DNA of 64,000 nucleotides, from contig NZ_JAUXXZ010000058.1 in NCBI RefSeq assembly GCF_030684675.1, forward strand, positions 1 through 64,000. Reading direction: 5' to 3'. Positions 9,053 to 18,010 of the stretch are shown piece by piece (position 1 is the first letter of the stretch; each line of letters opens with the position of its first letter). This DNA comes from Daejeonella sp. GTDB taxonomy: Bacteria > Bacteroidota > Bacteroidia > Sphingobacteriales > Sphingobacteriaceae. Both the position numbers and the translations under genes were made by a program. The notes under the pieces were generated by a model. It did no database searches, was not told where the DNA came from, and saw only the letters and a program-made list of their open reading frames with translations.

Positions 9053-9868
9053 TCACCGTACCAGTTCCTTCCCACAGTTCGCACAAAATTTTGCTGTTTT
9101 TGGATAAATTGGAGCTTTACAATCCGGGCATTTTGCCATGGCCTCATCATTGGCCCTTGCCATTTCTATAGTTACAATCCCTGTTGGGACAGCAATAATT
9201 CCATACCCTATGATCATCAGGAAGCTGGCTAAAAATTGCCCTAAGGGACTTTGAGGAGAGATATCGCCATAACCTACGGTTGTGATGGTTACGATTGCCC
9301 AGTAAATACTAATAGGTATACTCGTAAATCCGCTTTCATCACCTTCAATGATGTACATCAATGTACCCACTATAGTTACCACGGTTATAACAGTTGCAAT
9401 AAAAACGATAATTTTATGTACACTCGCTTTTAGTGCATTTTTAAGGATATTACCCTGATCAAGAAAGCGGCTTAGCTTTAAAATTCTGAATATTCTCAAT
9501 AGGCGCAAGGCCCGGATAACCATCAGATATTGCAAGCCGGCAAAGAAGAAGGTCAGGTAATTTGGTATGAATGAAATAAGATCCACCATTCCGTAAAAAC
9601 TGAAAATATATTTCAGTGGTTTATGGCTACTATATACTCTCAATATATATTCTATTGTAAACAGGATTGTGAAAATCCATTCAACAATATGAATCTGAAC
9701 AAGATATTTTTCCCGAAAGCTTGCCACACTTTCCATGAAAACCGAAAGAATACTTATTACAATAAGCCAGAGCAGGATTAGGTCGAAAAGTCTTCCGGCA
9801 CGGGTATCCGATTCAAATACAATGCTATAAACTTTGCTTCTGAATTCGTGGTTTCTTCTCTGTATCAT
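9053..9868 (-). CDS. Voltage-gated potassium channel with C-terminal zinc ribbon
   Basis: This 271-residue inner-membrane protein has the six-helix layout of Kv-type channels. S1-S3 occupy about residues 25-110. S4 carries regularly spaced arginines (RALRLLRIFRILKLSRF, about 120-136). The pore loop has the K+ selectivity filter TVGYGD in ITTVGYGDIS, followed by S6. After S6 a hydrophilic tail contains CPDCKAPIYPKTAKFCANCG, two CxxC pairs about 12 residues apart, typical of a zinc ribbon. Voltage gating and K+ selectivity follow from the family. The ribbon may serve assembly or regulation (inference). It is an isolated gene, downstream of which lie only palindromes. Confidence 0.9.
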   Translation of the reverse strand: MIQRRNHEFRSKVYSIVFESDTRAGRLFDLILLWLIVISILSVFMESVASFREKYLVQIHIVEWIFTILFTIEYILRVYSSHKPLKYIFSFYGMVDLISFIPNYLTFFFAGLQYLMVIRALRLLRIFRILKLSRFLDQGNILKNALKASVHKIIVFIATVITVVTIVGTLMYIIEGDESGFTSIPISIYWAIVTITTVGYGDISPQSPLGQFLASFLMIIGYGIIAVPTGIVTIEMARANDEAMAKCPDCKAPIYPKTAKFCANCGKELVR

Positions 9869-9943
9869 TAATCCAAGATACTAACAAATTAATAATCATG
9901 AGGTTTGAACGGATAGAAACAGATTCCTGAACAAATTGAAAAC

Positions 9944-9974
9944 AAAAACGGCATCTTGTAGGGATGCCGTTTTT
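9944..9974 (-). terminator. Intrinsic terminator after susD-like gene
   Basis: A 12-bp perfect stem AAAAACGGCATC/GATGCCGTTTTT (9944-9955 and 9963-9974) has a 7-nt loop. On the minus strand it begins about 22 bp after the SusD stop at 9997 and ends in a U-rich tract. The A-run on the other side makes it potentially bidirectional. Confidence 0.85.
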
Positions 9975-9996
9975 GATAACACAATAAATTTAATAT

Positions 9997-11319
9997 TTAG
10001 TACCCCGGATTTTGAGGTAGTAATTTGGGATTTCTTGCTAGCTCTACTGATGGAACCGGCCAGATTGATTTATTATTATCTGTGATTCCAAGAACAGCCT
10101 GAAGTCTTCCTGTTCTTACAATGTCATGCCACTCATGGCCTTCAAAGCAAAGCTCAAGCCTTCTTTCTTTGTATAACGCAGTTCTGAATGCAGCCAATGT
10201 TGCAGGGTTAATTGCTGCAAGACCTGCCCTTCTGCGAACCTCATTTAAAAGCTTTAAAGCATCAGCACTTGGATAGGAAGTTTCTGCCAATGCTTCAGCT
10301 TTAGCAAGCATAACTTCGGCAATACGGAAAACAATGATATTATCATCTCTTGTACCACCTCTCGAATACTTTTTCATATAGTTTGCAGCATTCGCAAAAC
10401 CATAAGTTGCATCCTTTCTAAGATCACCAGTCTCATAAGCATTGAAGATATCATTGTTGACTTCAATTGTTCTTGTACCGCTGAGAGAACCCGGAAGGAA
10501 GGTAGTTGCCAGGTTATTTTGCAATTGAGTATCATAATTGATTTCAAAAATTGACTCAGCAGAATTTTTGGTCAGGAATAAGTTAGCATAAGCTACACTT
10601 AAAGTTTCTCCCTTTCTTGAAGCAACCTGATTTGCATCAGCAATTGCCAATGCATAGTTCTTTCTGGTCAGATGAATTCTGGCACCCAATGCATAGGCGG
10701 CAGCTTTGGTTGCTCTGGCCGTTCTGCCCAAACCTGTATGTGTTTCAGGCAAGTTTAATTTCGCAAAATCAAGGTCTGCAATAATTTGGGTATAAACATC
10801 TGCAACAGGCGTTCTTGAAATCTGTAATGCAGCTACATCCGGACTTTCAGTAGGCTCAGTAACCAATGGTACTGCTCCGAAGTATCTGATCAGATTGAAA
10901 TAGGTAAATGCTCTCAGGAAACGGGCCTCTGCAATCACTGAATTTTTAGCTGCATCAGACATCCCGGGAATTTTCGGAACATTTTTGATTACCACATTCG
11001 CAGAATTAATCAATACGAATTGCTGATCCCAGAGTCCGGTGAATTGTGAATTGTCAGCTACAATGATCAGATTGTTTAATTGCTCAAACTGTCTGTTCAA
11101 TGCATTTCCTTTGCTATTTTTTGTAGGTAATTCTGCAAAGTAGATATAATTGGATCCGAGATTGGCCAGATGACGATAAGTGCCAATGATTGCTGCATTT
11201 GCATCAGATTCCCTGGTAAATAAAACCTGGGTACTTACTGAATCTATCGGTTCCTGTTCGATTACATCACAAGATGAAACCGTTAGGTATAAGAAGATTA
11301 TTAAATATATTCTTTTCAT
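9997..11319 (-). CDS. SusD/RagB-family outer-membrane nutrient-binding lipoprotein
   Basis: This 440-residue protein has a lipoprotein signal (YLTVSSC, Cys17). N-terminal sequence of the type DVIEQEPIDSVST and helical TPR-like segments (ARFLRAFTYFNLIRYFGAVPLVTEP, about 132-156) are typical of RagB/SusD proteins. The C-terminal RRLELCFEGHEWHDIVRTGR and final LLPQNPGY are also diagnostic. It forms the lid of a SusC channel and binds the incoming glycan or peptide. It follows the SusC gene by 11 bp and is the last gene before a strong terminator. No glycoside hydrolase is nearby, so the ligand cannot be named. Confidence 0.92.
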   Translation of the reverse strand: MKRIYLIIFLYLTVSSCDVIEQEPIDSVSTQVLFTRESDANAAIIGTYRHLANLGSNYIYFAELPTKNSKGNALNRQFEQLNNLIIVADNSQFTGLWDQQFVLINSANVVIKNVPKIPGMSDAAKNSVIAEARFLRAFTYFNLIRYFGAVPLVTEPTESPDVAALQISRTPVADVYTQIIADLDFAKLNLPETHTGLGRTARATKAAAYALGARIHLTRKNYALAIADANQVASRKGETLSVAYANLFLTKNSAESIFEINYDTQLQNNLATTFLPGSLSGTRTIEVNNDIFNAYETGDLRKDATYGFANAANYMKKYSRGGTRDDNIIVFRIAEVMLAKAEALAETSYPSADALKLLNEVRRRAGLAAINPATLAAFRTALYKERRLELCFEGHEWHDIVRTGRLQAVLGITDNNKSIWPVPSVELARNPKLLPQNPGY

Positions 11320-11330
11320 GACTTTTTATA

Positions 11331-14300
11331 TTAAAATGTAGCATTTAAACCTAAAGAGAATGATCTTGCCTGAGGATAAGAACTCATGTCAAAACCAAGC
11401 GTTGTATCATTCCCATTAGCGTTAACTTCTGGATCATATCCGCGGTAATCAGTCCAGGTGAAAATGTTCTGACCAGCTGCATAAACCCTTATGTTCTGAA
11501 TACCGGCTTTCTTAAGTGTAGCATTTTGGATGTTATATCCTAAAGCAACATTTTTAACTCTTAAGAATGAACCATCCTGCAATACACGGTTAGAAACTGA
11601 TCCATTTCTTGTTGGATCACCCCATGCTGCGCGGTGTAAGCTTGCAACATCACCTGGTTTTCTCCAGCGGTTTCGCGCTAAAGTTGAAGAGTTAAACCAG
11701 GTATGAAGTCTTCCGTAAGAATATTCAGCCTGATTGAAAATCTGGTTTCCATAAACAAAGTGCATGAAAACGGAAGCGTCGAAATTTTTATAGGAAACAG
11801 AATTGGTAAAGCCACCTGTAAATTTAGGTTGAGCACTGCCTAATACCACATTATCGAGTGTAGTTGAAGCCAAAGGAATATTTCCATCACCATCAACATC
11901 CTGTATATCATAATTACCTGTTGCAGGATTAACACGAAGAATATTCCAGCCAAAGAATGTACCTAATGGATAACCTTCTTTAATTACACTGGCGTAACCA
12001 TTAAATCCAAGTGGAATATCGCCGCCTGGCAGGTTTGTTACTTTGTTCCTGTTAAATGAAATATTGAAATCAGTAGACCATTTGAAATCTTTCTTATCAA
12101 TATTCACAGTGTTCAGGGCAAACTCTATACCCTTGTTTTCAACATTACCTACGTTTTGTATTGAACTTGTAAATCCTGAAGATCTTGGCAATGAAACTGC
12201 AAGCAATAAACCGGATGTATTTTTCTTATAAACATCAGTACTGAAGGTAATTCTTCCTTTGAAGAAGCTAAGGTCTAAACCAATATTGGTTTGCTCTGTG
12301 CTCTCCCATGAAAGGTCAGGATTTGATAATTGTGTCTGAGAAAGACCACTTGCTCCGATGTAGTTGAAGCCACCTGAAAATAATCCTCTTGATGTGAAGT
12401 TACCAATCTCCTGGTTACCTGTTTGACCCCAGCTTGCCCTGATTTTTACATCTTCAACCCAGTTCAGGTCTTTTAAAAAATCTTCCTGACCAAGGCGATA
12501 TGCCGCAGAAACAGAAGGAAAACTTCCGTATTTATTGTTTTCTGCAAATCGTGAAGATCCGTCAATACGGTAACTGGCTGCCAAATTGAACTTGTCCTTG
12601 AAAGAATAATTTAACCTGCTGAAATAGGAGGTAAGTCCCCAACTGCCACCAGTAGAACTTGAGTTCTTGATGGATGCCGATCCCAGTGTTTGAATAGCTT
12701 CAAGCGCGAAATTTGTTGCAGAAGCCACAGTACGGTTAAATTTAGATTCCTGATTAGAGTAACCTAAAAGCATATTGAAACGGTGATTTTCTTTGATAGT
12801 TTTGCTGTAGTTCAGGGTGTTTTCATTGATCCATCCCAAATCCTGGGTCATACTGTTTGTACCAGATCCATTGGTTGTTCTACCAAGTACAGTTAATTTA
12901 TTAGGTGGTACAAAGTAAACTTCATCCAGACTAAGATAATCAAGACCAACGCTGCTTCTGAAATTCAGACCTTCAAGAATCTTGAATTCAACAAATGCAT
13001 TACCTAAAGCTCTGTTGCTAAATGCATCATTTCTAACCTGATCTGCAATGATTAAGGGGTTATCAATATTGCTGATATACGGATCATTTGGATTTAATGA
13101 ACCATCGGCATTTCTTGCCGGAACAGCAGGTGATTTTACGATTGCTACCGCTACGATACCATCACGGTCACCAGTACTTACCCGGTCAGTTTTTGAGCGG
13201 TTCATACTCATGTTGATACCTGCTTTTAGCCTGTCATTGATTTTCTGATCAAAGTTAAATCTGAAATTTCCTCTGCTGAATCCGCTTCCGATAACAACAC
13301 CTGTTTGATTCAGGTAACTTCCGGATAAGAAGTATTGCGTTTTTTGAGTTCCTCCGGATAATGAAATTTCATTATTTGAAATTGGGGCTCTTCTGAATAT
13401 TTCATCCTGCCAGTCTGTTGTTGTTAAAGCACTTGGATTGGCAATTGGTGGTGCATTGCCTACGTTTACGTTAGCTTCATTAATCAGTTCACCCCATTCA
13501 GGGCCTCCTAAAAGTGGAATTTTTTTGGCCACTTCCTGGAATCCGAAATAGGAATTATAGCTGATTTTTGTCTGATCTTGTTTACCTCTTTTAGTAGTAA
13601 TCACGATTACGCCATTTGAAGCTCTTGATCCGTAGATCGCTGCAGCTGACGCATCCTTTAAGATGTCAATTGACTCGATATCATTCGGACTAATATTTGA
13701 AAGAGGGTTTTGTGGAACCGCACCTCCAGCCGCACCATTGTAATTTCCTGCATTAATTGGCACACCATCAACAACGTATAAAGGATCGTTTCCACCTGTG
13801 ATGGAACTAGCTCCCCTGATTCTTACTGTTGAACGGCCACCCGGAGTACCTGTATCCTGTGTGATATTTACACCGCCAACCCTTCCTTGTAATAATTGCT
13901 CCGGACTTGTGATTGGCAGATCTGCAAGTTTCTTGTTTCCGACTGAAAGAGAACTGATTGCACTGGAAACATCCTTCTTACTTTGGGTTCCGTAACCAAT
14001 AACAACAACCTCACCCAAAGCCTGCTGATCTTCAAGAAGTACTACATTGATTGTGGTTCTGCCTGAGGTAGAAATTTCCTGAGTTACAAAACCAATATAG
14101 GTGAATTCCAATATACCTGCATCAGGGATATTTAGTGTGAAATTACCGTTGATATCTGTGCTTGCACCAATCGTAGTGCTTTTCAATTTTACACTTACTC
14201 CCGGAAGTGGCACCCCTTTAGAGTCTGTTACCTTTCCTCTTATTTCCTGTGGTGGGGCAACTTCTTCGACCTCAATAACATTTGCCTCAAGCTTGATTTG

Positions 14301-14654
14301 CTTTTTTGAAACAATGATTGTTTCATCAACAATTGAATAGGTGAGAGGCTGATCAGCGAAGCATTGCTTTAATACTTCTTCCAAAGAGGAATTGTTCGCA
14401 CTGATAGTTACGGGTTTAGCTGAGCGTAACATCTGTGTATTATAAAGGAAGCTATATTTAACCTGCTTCTGAATCTCTTTCAAAGCCTTCTCCATTGGAG
14501 CGTTTTTGACAGTAAGACTTATCTTCTGTGCATAGCTGGTAGCATTAACCTGCAACAGTGAGGTAAGACATAAAATAATTACGAGTTTCATAACCCTGAT
14601 AAATTTTAATGACATGCAAGGTTCCTTGCACTTAAACAACATGTAAAGTTTCAT
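11331..14654 (-). CDS. SusC/RagA TonB-dependent outer-membrane transporter with STN domain
   Basis: This 1107-residue protein has, in order, a signal peptide ending near NATSYAQ, an STN (secretin/TonB short N-terminal) domain at about residues 45-120, a carboxypeptidase-regulatory-like domain (REIRGKVTDSKGVPLPGVSVKL, about 137-220), a plug with LQGRVGGVNITQDTGTPGG and DPLYVVDGVPI, and a long beta-barrel ending in a terminal Phe (LGLNATF). The STN domain is the part that signals to FecR-type anti-sigma factors, which fits the FecR gene just upstream. Several Met codons precede the hydrophobic core; 14654 is kept, and starts at about 14615 or 14591 are possible. The substrate is unknown. Confidence 0.93.
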   Translation of the reverse strand: MKLYMLFKCKEPCMSLKFIRVMKLVIILCLTSLLQVNATSYAQKISLTVKNAPMEKALKEIQKQVKYSFLYNTQMLRSAKPVTISANNSSLEEVLKQCFADQPLTYSIVDETIIVSKKQIKLEANVIEVEEVAPPQEIRGKVTDSKGVPLPGVSVKLKSTTIGASTDINGNFTLNIPDAGILEFTYIGFVTQEISTSGRTTINVVLLEDQQALGEVVVIGYGTQSKKDVSSAISSLSVGNKKLADLPITSPEQLLQGRVGGVNITQDTGTPGGRSTVRIRGASSITGGNDPLYVVDGVPINAGNYNGAAGGAVPQNPLSNISPNDIESIDILKDASAAAIYGSRASNGVIVITTKRGKQDQTKISYNSYFGFQEVAKKIPLLGGPEWGELINEANVNVGNAPPIANPSALTTTDWQDEIFRRAPISNNEISLSGGTQKTQYFLSGSYLNQTGVVIGSGFSRGNFRFNFDQKINDRLKAGINMSMNRSKTDRVSTGDRDGIVAVAIVKSPAVPARNADGSLNPNDPYISNIDNPLIIADQVRNDAFSNRALGNAFVEFKILEGLNFRSSVGLDYLSLDEVYFVPPNKLTVLGRTTNGSGTNSMTQDLGWINENTLNYSKTIKENHRFNMLLGYSNQESKFNRTVASATNFALEAIQTLGSASIKNSSSTGGSWGLTSYFSRLNYSFKDKFNLAASYRIDGSSRFAENNKYGSFPSVSAAYRLGQEDFLKDLNWVEDVKIRASWGQTGNQEIGNFTSRGLFSGGFNYIGASGLSQTQLSNPDLSWESTEQTNIGLDLSFFKGRITFSTDVYKKNTSGLLLAVSLPRSSGFTSSIQNVGNVENKGIEFALNTVNIDKKDFKWSTDFNISFNRNKVTNLPGGDIPLGFNGYASVIKEGYPLGTFFGWNILRVNPATGNYDIQDVDGDGNIPLASTTLDNVVLGSAQPKFTGGFTNSVSYKNFDASVFMHFVYGNQIFNQAEYSYGRLHTWFNSSTLARNRWRKPGDVASLHRAAWGDPTRNGSVSNRVLQDGSFLRVKNVALGYNIQNATLKKAGIQNIRVYAAGQNIFTWTDYRGYDPEVNANGNDTTLGFDMSSYPQARSFSLGLNATF

Positions 14655-14722
14655 ACATTTGTGAGTTTGGTTTGATTTAAATTATTGGTTTTACGATCGG
14701 TTATTTTTAGCGCCAAATTTTG

Positions 14723-14754
14723 CCGGAGGCGTTCGCGGCGCTTCCGGTTTTTTT
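14723..14754. promoter_or_regulatory. Hairpin between fecR and susC (locus 1)
   Basis: Arms CCGGAGGCG and CGCTTCCGG (14723-14731, 14739-14747) flank the loop TTCGCGG, with a T7 run on the plus strand directly after. Relative to the minus-strand genes, the order is fecR stop, A-run, hairpin, susC. The same arrangement occurs at 36116-36146 and 43883-43913. It may be an mRNA boundary or attenuator, or a terminator of antisense transcripts. Confidence 0.65.
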
Positions 14755-14775
14755 GCCGCCAATTAAAGGCATTGG

Positions 14776-15927
14776 TCAAGGCATAACAGTTATCCTCCTT
14801 CCTTCAATTCTAAAGTGGACTGCACCTGTTAATTCCAGCATTTTTAATATTTCAGAGATGTTTTTATCACGTGAGATTGTTCCCACGAAATCTTTATTGC
14901 TCAAATTACCCTGATAATCTACCTCTACATTATACCATCGTGAGACTTTGCGCATAATACTTTCTATGTTTTCATTTGAGAAAATGAAGAATCCGTTTTT
15001 CCATGCTACGGCCTCCTCAATATCTGCTGCCGCTACTTTGATTTTTCCGGTACCTTTATTTAGTATTGCTGCCTGACCAGGCTCCAGAAATGCAGTTCCT
15101 GATTCTTTCAATATTTGTACAGAACCTTCAAGCAGCGTGGTATTGATATTTTTTTCATCATCATAGGCCATTACATTGAACTGGGTACCCAGAACCCTGA
15201 TATCCATGGAGTTGTTTGTACGAACAATGAAAGGCATTTTCTTGTTCTCTCTGATGTCAAAAAAGGCTTCCCCTTTTAGTTCAATAATTCTTTCCTTTCC
15301 GATAAAAGCGGTCGGGAAACGAATACTTGAGCCAGAGTTAAGCCATACCCTGCTTCCATCTGGTAATGAAAGCTGATACTGTCCGCCCATTGGGGTACTC
15401 AAGGTGTTATATTTTACAGTTTCGATGAGTTTAACGCTTGCTGAATACTCTAACTGTCCTGATCCGATTTTCCGGATGTCGGTATTGTCTTCACTCGCGA
15501 GAACGCCGTTTTGGGCATCATCAAGATTGATCTGAGAGCCATCATCCAGAGTAAGTATCGCCCGGTTATCGCCCGGTAATACATCATTCTTAAAACGTGG
15601 TGATTCTGTTTTTGCAATTACAGTGGTCTTTTTTTTCAGGTTGTTGAAATACAGTCCTGATGACAGAATTAAAAGTATTACCGCGGCTGCAGCATACCAG
15701 GTTCTGATCCTATGTATTTGCCTGCGTTTCTGTCTTGCAATACTGTTTAAAAGTTCAGAATGGATAGTTTCTTTAACAAGTTCCTGTTCACCCATTTGAT
15801 CTTTAATCCAATGATGACTATCCAGATCAATACTGTCCTGATAGTTTTCAATTGCTTCCCTTTCCTCGCTGGTACAATTCCCGGAGAGGTATTTCTCGTA
15901 AAGCGCATTATATTCTTCTCTGGTCAT
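14776..15927 (-). CDS. FecR-family anti-sigma factor
   Basis: This 383-residue protein has a short cytoplasmic N-terminal region (MTREEYNALYEKYLSGNCTS) that would bind the sigma factor. One membrane segment (about residues 74-91) follows, then a periplasmic FecR domain (LPGDNRAILTLDDGSQINLDDA through PDGSRVWLNSGSSIRFP) and a C-terminal DUF4974-type region (NENIESIMRKVSRWYNVEVDYQG). It should relay the STN-domain signal of the SusC protein encoded next to it. The matching sigma gene lies divergently at 16191 rather than directly upstream as in the other two loci. A conserved hairpin follows its stop. Confidence 0.92.
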   Translation of the reverse strand: MTREEYNALYEKYLSGNCTSEEREAIENYQDSIDLDSHHWIKDQMGEQELVKETIHSELLNSIARQKRRQIHRIRTWYAAAAVILLILSSGLYFNNLKKKTTVIAKTESPRFKNDVLPGDNRAILTLDDGSQINLDDAQNGVLASEDNTDIRKIGSGQLEYSASVKLIETVKYNTLSTPMGGQYQLSLPDGSRVWLNSGSSIRFPTAFIGKERIIELKGEAFFDIRENKKMPFIVRTNNSMDIRVLGTQFNVMAYDDEKNINTTLLEGSVQILKESGTAFLEPGQAAILNKGTGKIKVAAADIEEAVAWKNGFFIFSNENIESIMRKVSRWYNVEVDYQGNLSNKDFVGTISRDKNISEILKMLELTGAVHFRIEGRRITVMP

Positions 15928-16190
15928 TCTGAGGCTTTAATTTATAGAGTCAATTTTGGGGTTCAACACACATAGAAAAATGCTTTTTTTTGATTTTGCA
16001 TCCGGGATATCCCAAAAACAGCTATCCGGATAGTTTCTGAGCTTGAGAATCTAATAGACTTGGTAACCATTTAGAATGTTTCCGGAAGTGTAACGAATTT
16101 GAATCAGGGCTTAATTATCCCTGATATTTTTCTTTATGTTATTAGATTTAGTAAATTTAAATTTCAAAACCAGCGAAAAGCAAAACCTAC
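15928..16190. promoter_or_regulatory. Divergent fecR/sigma promoter region
   Basis: This 263-bp spacer must contain the start signals for both the FecR gene (-) and the sigma gene (+). A stem ATCAGGG/CCCTGAT at 16103-16125 is followed by a T-rich run on the plus strand, about 65 bp before the sigma start, and could be a leader attenuator. No convincing TTTG/TAnnTTTG promoter pair was identified. Confidence 0.45.
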
Positions 16191-16781
16191 ATGTCTGAAA
16201 AAGCACCTTCTGATGAGATTCTGCTCAATTTGATGAAGGCGGGAGACCTTGACTCTTTTAATATTTTGTTTGAAAGGTACTGGGAGAAGCTATTCACCAC
16301 TGTTTTTTCAATCTGTCCGGATACGGAGGTCTGTTCTGAAATTGTTCATGATATTTTCCTAAATCTATGGTTAAAGCGGGAAAAGCTTCAGATTGAATAT
16401 TTCAAAGGATATATAACTGCTTCTGCCCGGTATCAGGTTTACCGATATGTCAAAAGCATCAAAAAGAAAACGATTGAATACAGGGAAGAACTTGACTATG
16501 GCAATCTTGTAGCTGTAAACGATGGTGAAAGCAGTATTCGGTATCGAGAACTGGAGAAGAAAGTAGAAGAGGAGCTCGAAGAGCTGCCAAGTCGTTGCAG
16601 GGAAATTTTCACTCTGAGCCGTATGGAACAGCTAACTAATGACGAAATAGCTGCTAGACTTGATATATCGAAGCGCACTGTGGAGAATCAGTTAACCTAT
16701 GCTTTGCGACATTTAAGGTTATCCATCAGGCATTTTCTGTTTATACTACATACATTACTGGCGTTTAACTCCATCAGTTAG
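16191..16781 (+). CDS. ECF RNA polymerase sigma factor
   Basis: This 196-residue protein has sigma region 2 at about residues 22-90 (FNILFERYWEKLFTTVF, EIVHDIFLNLWLKRE) and region 4 at about 130-180 (LPSRCREIFTLSRMEQLTNDEIAARLDISKRTVENQL), the helix-turn-helix that reads the -35 element. A hydrophobic C-terminal tail (HFLFILHTLLAFNSIS) is common in Bacteroidota SusC-linked sigma factors. It is divergent from the FecR gene. The usual model is that it activates the SusC/SusD operon when the transporter is loaded. The split, divergent arrangement is a departure from the sigma-FecR-SusC order seen at 37982. Confidence 0.93.
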   Translation: MSEKAPSDEILLNLMKAGDLDSFNILFERYWEKLFTTVFSICPDTEVCSEIVHDIFLNLWLKREKLQIEYFKGYITASARYQVYRYVKSIKKKTIEYREELDYGNLVAVNDGESSIRYRELEKKVEEELEELPSRCREIFTLSRMEQLTNDEIAARLDISKRTVENQLTYALRHLRLSIRHFLFILHTLLAFNSIS

Positions 16782-17139
16782 AAAATCAGATTATTTTTTT
16801 AATGAAATGTCTCTGCTTGTTATAAGCATGTTAATCAATCACCTGTTATTGCATTTTGTACAGCAGTTAAGTGCATGAAATCCTTCTTTCTCACTTATCT
16901 GTACCCTTATGGATTTGATCCGGTTGGGGACGGGCAGATTTCTCTTAATTTCTGACCAGATCAGGGTCTGCATTAGCAAAGTATTTTATTTCAAAATCTT
17001 TCCGACAAATCACTCTTGCTAACTTCAGTTGATTGGATAATTACAGTTTATTTTGAACTAAACATAAAATTTTCAATATACCAATATGTGAGTATTTCAT
17101 TTTAATAAAGCCCTCAATACTTTTGAGCAAAGAATTACT
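16782..17139. other. 358-bp intergenic region
   Basis: No gene, tRNA-like fold or strong hairpin was seen between the sigma gene and the lipoprotein gene. The sequence is AT-rich near both ends, with a GC-richer patch around 16915-16975 that has no recognised motif. Confidence 0.5.
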
Positions 17140-17913
17140 ATGAGAAAGAAATCCATCTTATTTAATGTACTGGCATCCTTTATGCTGGCTATTTTTTTAA
17201 CGACCAGTTTATCAGGTTGTAAAAAAATTTCTGAAACAATTGAAGAAATATGGGAAGGTTATTGGGCGGGAGTCTTTGATCTGGGTGAGGGATGGCAGGT
17301 TGAACTTAACGGAGATCGGGCAATATATGTTACTGCCGGAACTACCAAAGTTGGTACAAATGTAGGGGATTCATTTGCTATTGGAATGGAACTAATTGGT
17401 AATAATAAATGGAGGGGATACATTCGTGAGAAAAACGGTTTTGGGTTTTTGGGATTAGGTACTGCAGAAATAATTGACAATAAACTTAAAATAACTCCCG
17501 ATGGAGCTGCTCCTTACACAATAAACAAGGGTGTTAAAAATACTGGTACAGGTGGTAGCAGTGGAAGTAATGCTCAGATTTTAACAGATCAGAAAGTTGA
17601 GGGTGAAAAGGGAGATAGAAAAATATTTAAGGTCACTCTCCCAACAGGTGTTAAACAAATGGAAATAAGGACTACAGAAGTTGCCGGCGTGTATTATTAT
17701 AACCTCGCTGATTTATTTGTGAGGAGAGGAAGTGATCCAACGGTTTCACTTACGCCCCAGTATTCTTGGACAGCCGATTGGCACAGTGTTAATCCTAACA
17801 GAGAAGATGAAGTTATTCTAATTACAAATCCGCCTGCCGGAGTATACCATATTATGTTATATGGATATAATAGTTATTTCACATCTCAGCTAGTTGTTAA
17901 GATTGTAAAATAG
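17140..17913 (+). CDS. Lipoprotein with C-terminal PPC-like domain
   Basis: This 257-residue protein has a lipoprotein signal (TSLSGC, Cys27). A first domain (about 40-125) contains WQVELNGDRAIYVTA and GFGFLGLGTAEIIDNKL and is not recognised. A Gly/Ser-rich linker (TGTGGSSGSN) separates it from a C-terminal region of about 115 residues. That region (LPTGVKQMEIRTTE, DLFVRRGSDPTV, NPPAGVYHIMLYGYNSYF) matches the pattern of bacterial pre-peptidase C-terminal (PPC) domains, normally found at the ends of secreted proteases. No peptidase domain is present. It is probably surface or periplasmic and stands alone. Confidence 0.65.
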   Translation: MRKKSILFNVLASFMLAIFLTTSLSGCKKISETIEEIWEGYWAGVFDLGEGWQVELNGDRAIYVTAGTTKVGTNVGDSFAIGMELIGNNKWRGYIREKNGFGFLGLGTAEIIDNKLKITPDGAAPYTINKGVKNTGTGGSSGSNAQILTDQKVEGEKGDRKIFKVTLPTGVKQMEIRTTEVAGVYYYNLADLFVRRGSDPTVSLTPQYSWTADWHSVNPNREDEVILITNPPAGVYHIMLYGYNSYFTSQLVVKIVK

Positions 17914-18010
17914 GATAGCCTCAATACGACTTGTATAAAGGCAAAAAGAGCAGAGTAATTTTGTGTTCGGCGCTACAAACCGATCAGGATTTTTTGATTT
18001 ATGATCTAAA

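Noticed and set aside
9021-9061. Direct repeat TCACCGTACC spaced by 31 bp
   Set aside because: One copy is the end of the channel coding sequence. A ten-base repeat may be chance.
8962-9232. Small frames overlapping the channel gene's 3' end
   Set aside because: They are shadows of the channel coding strand, with no support outside it.
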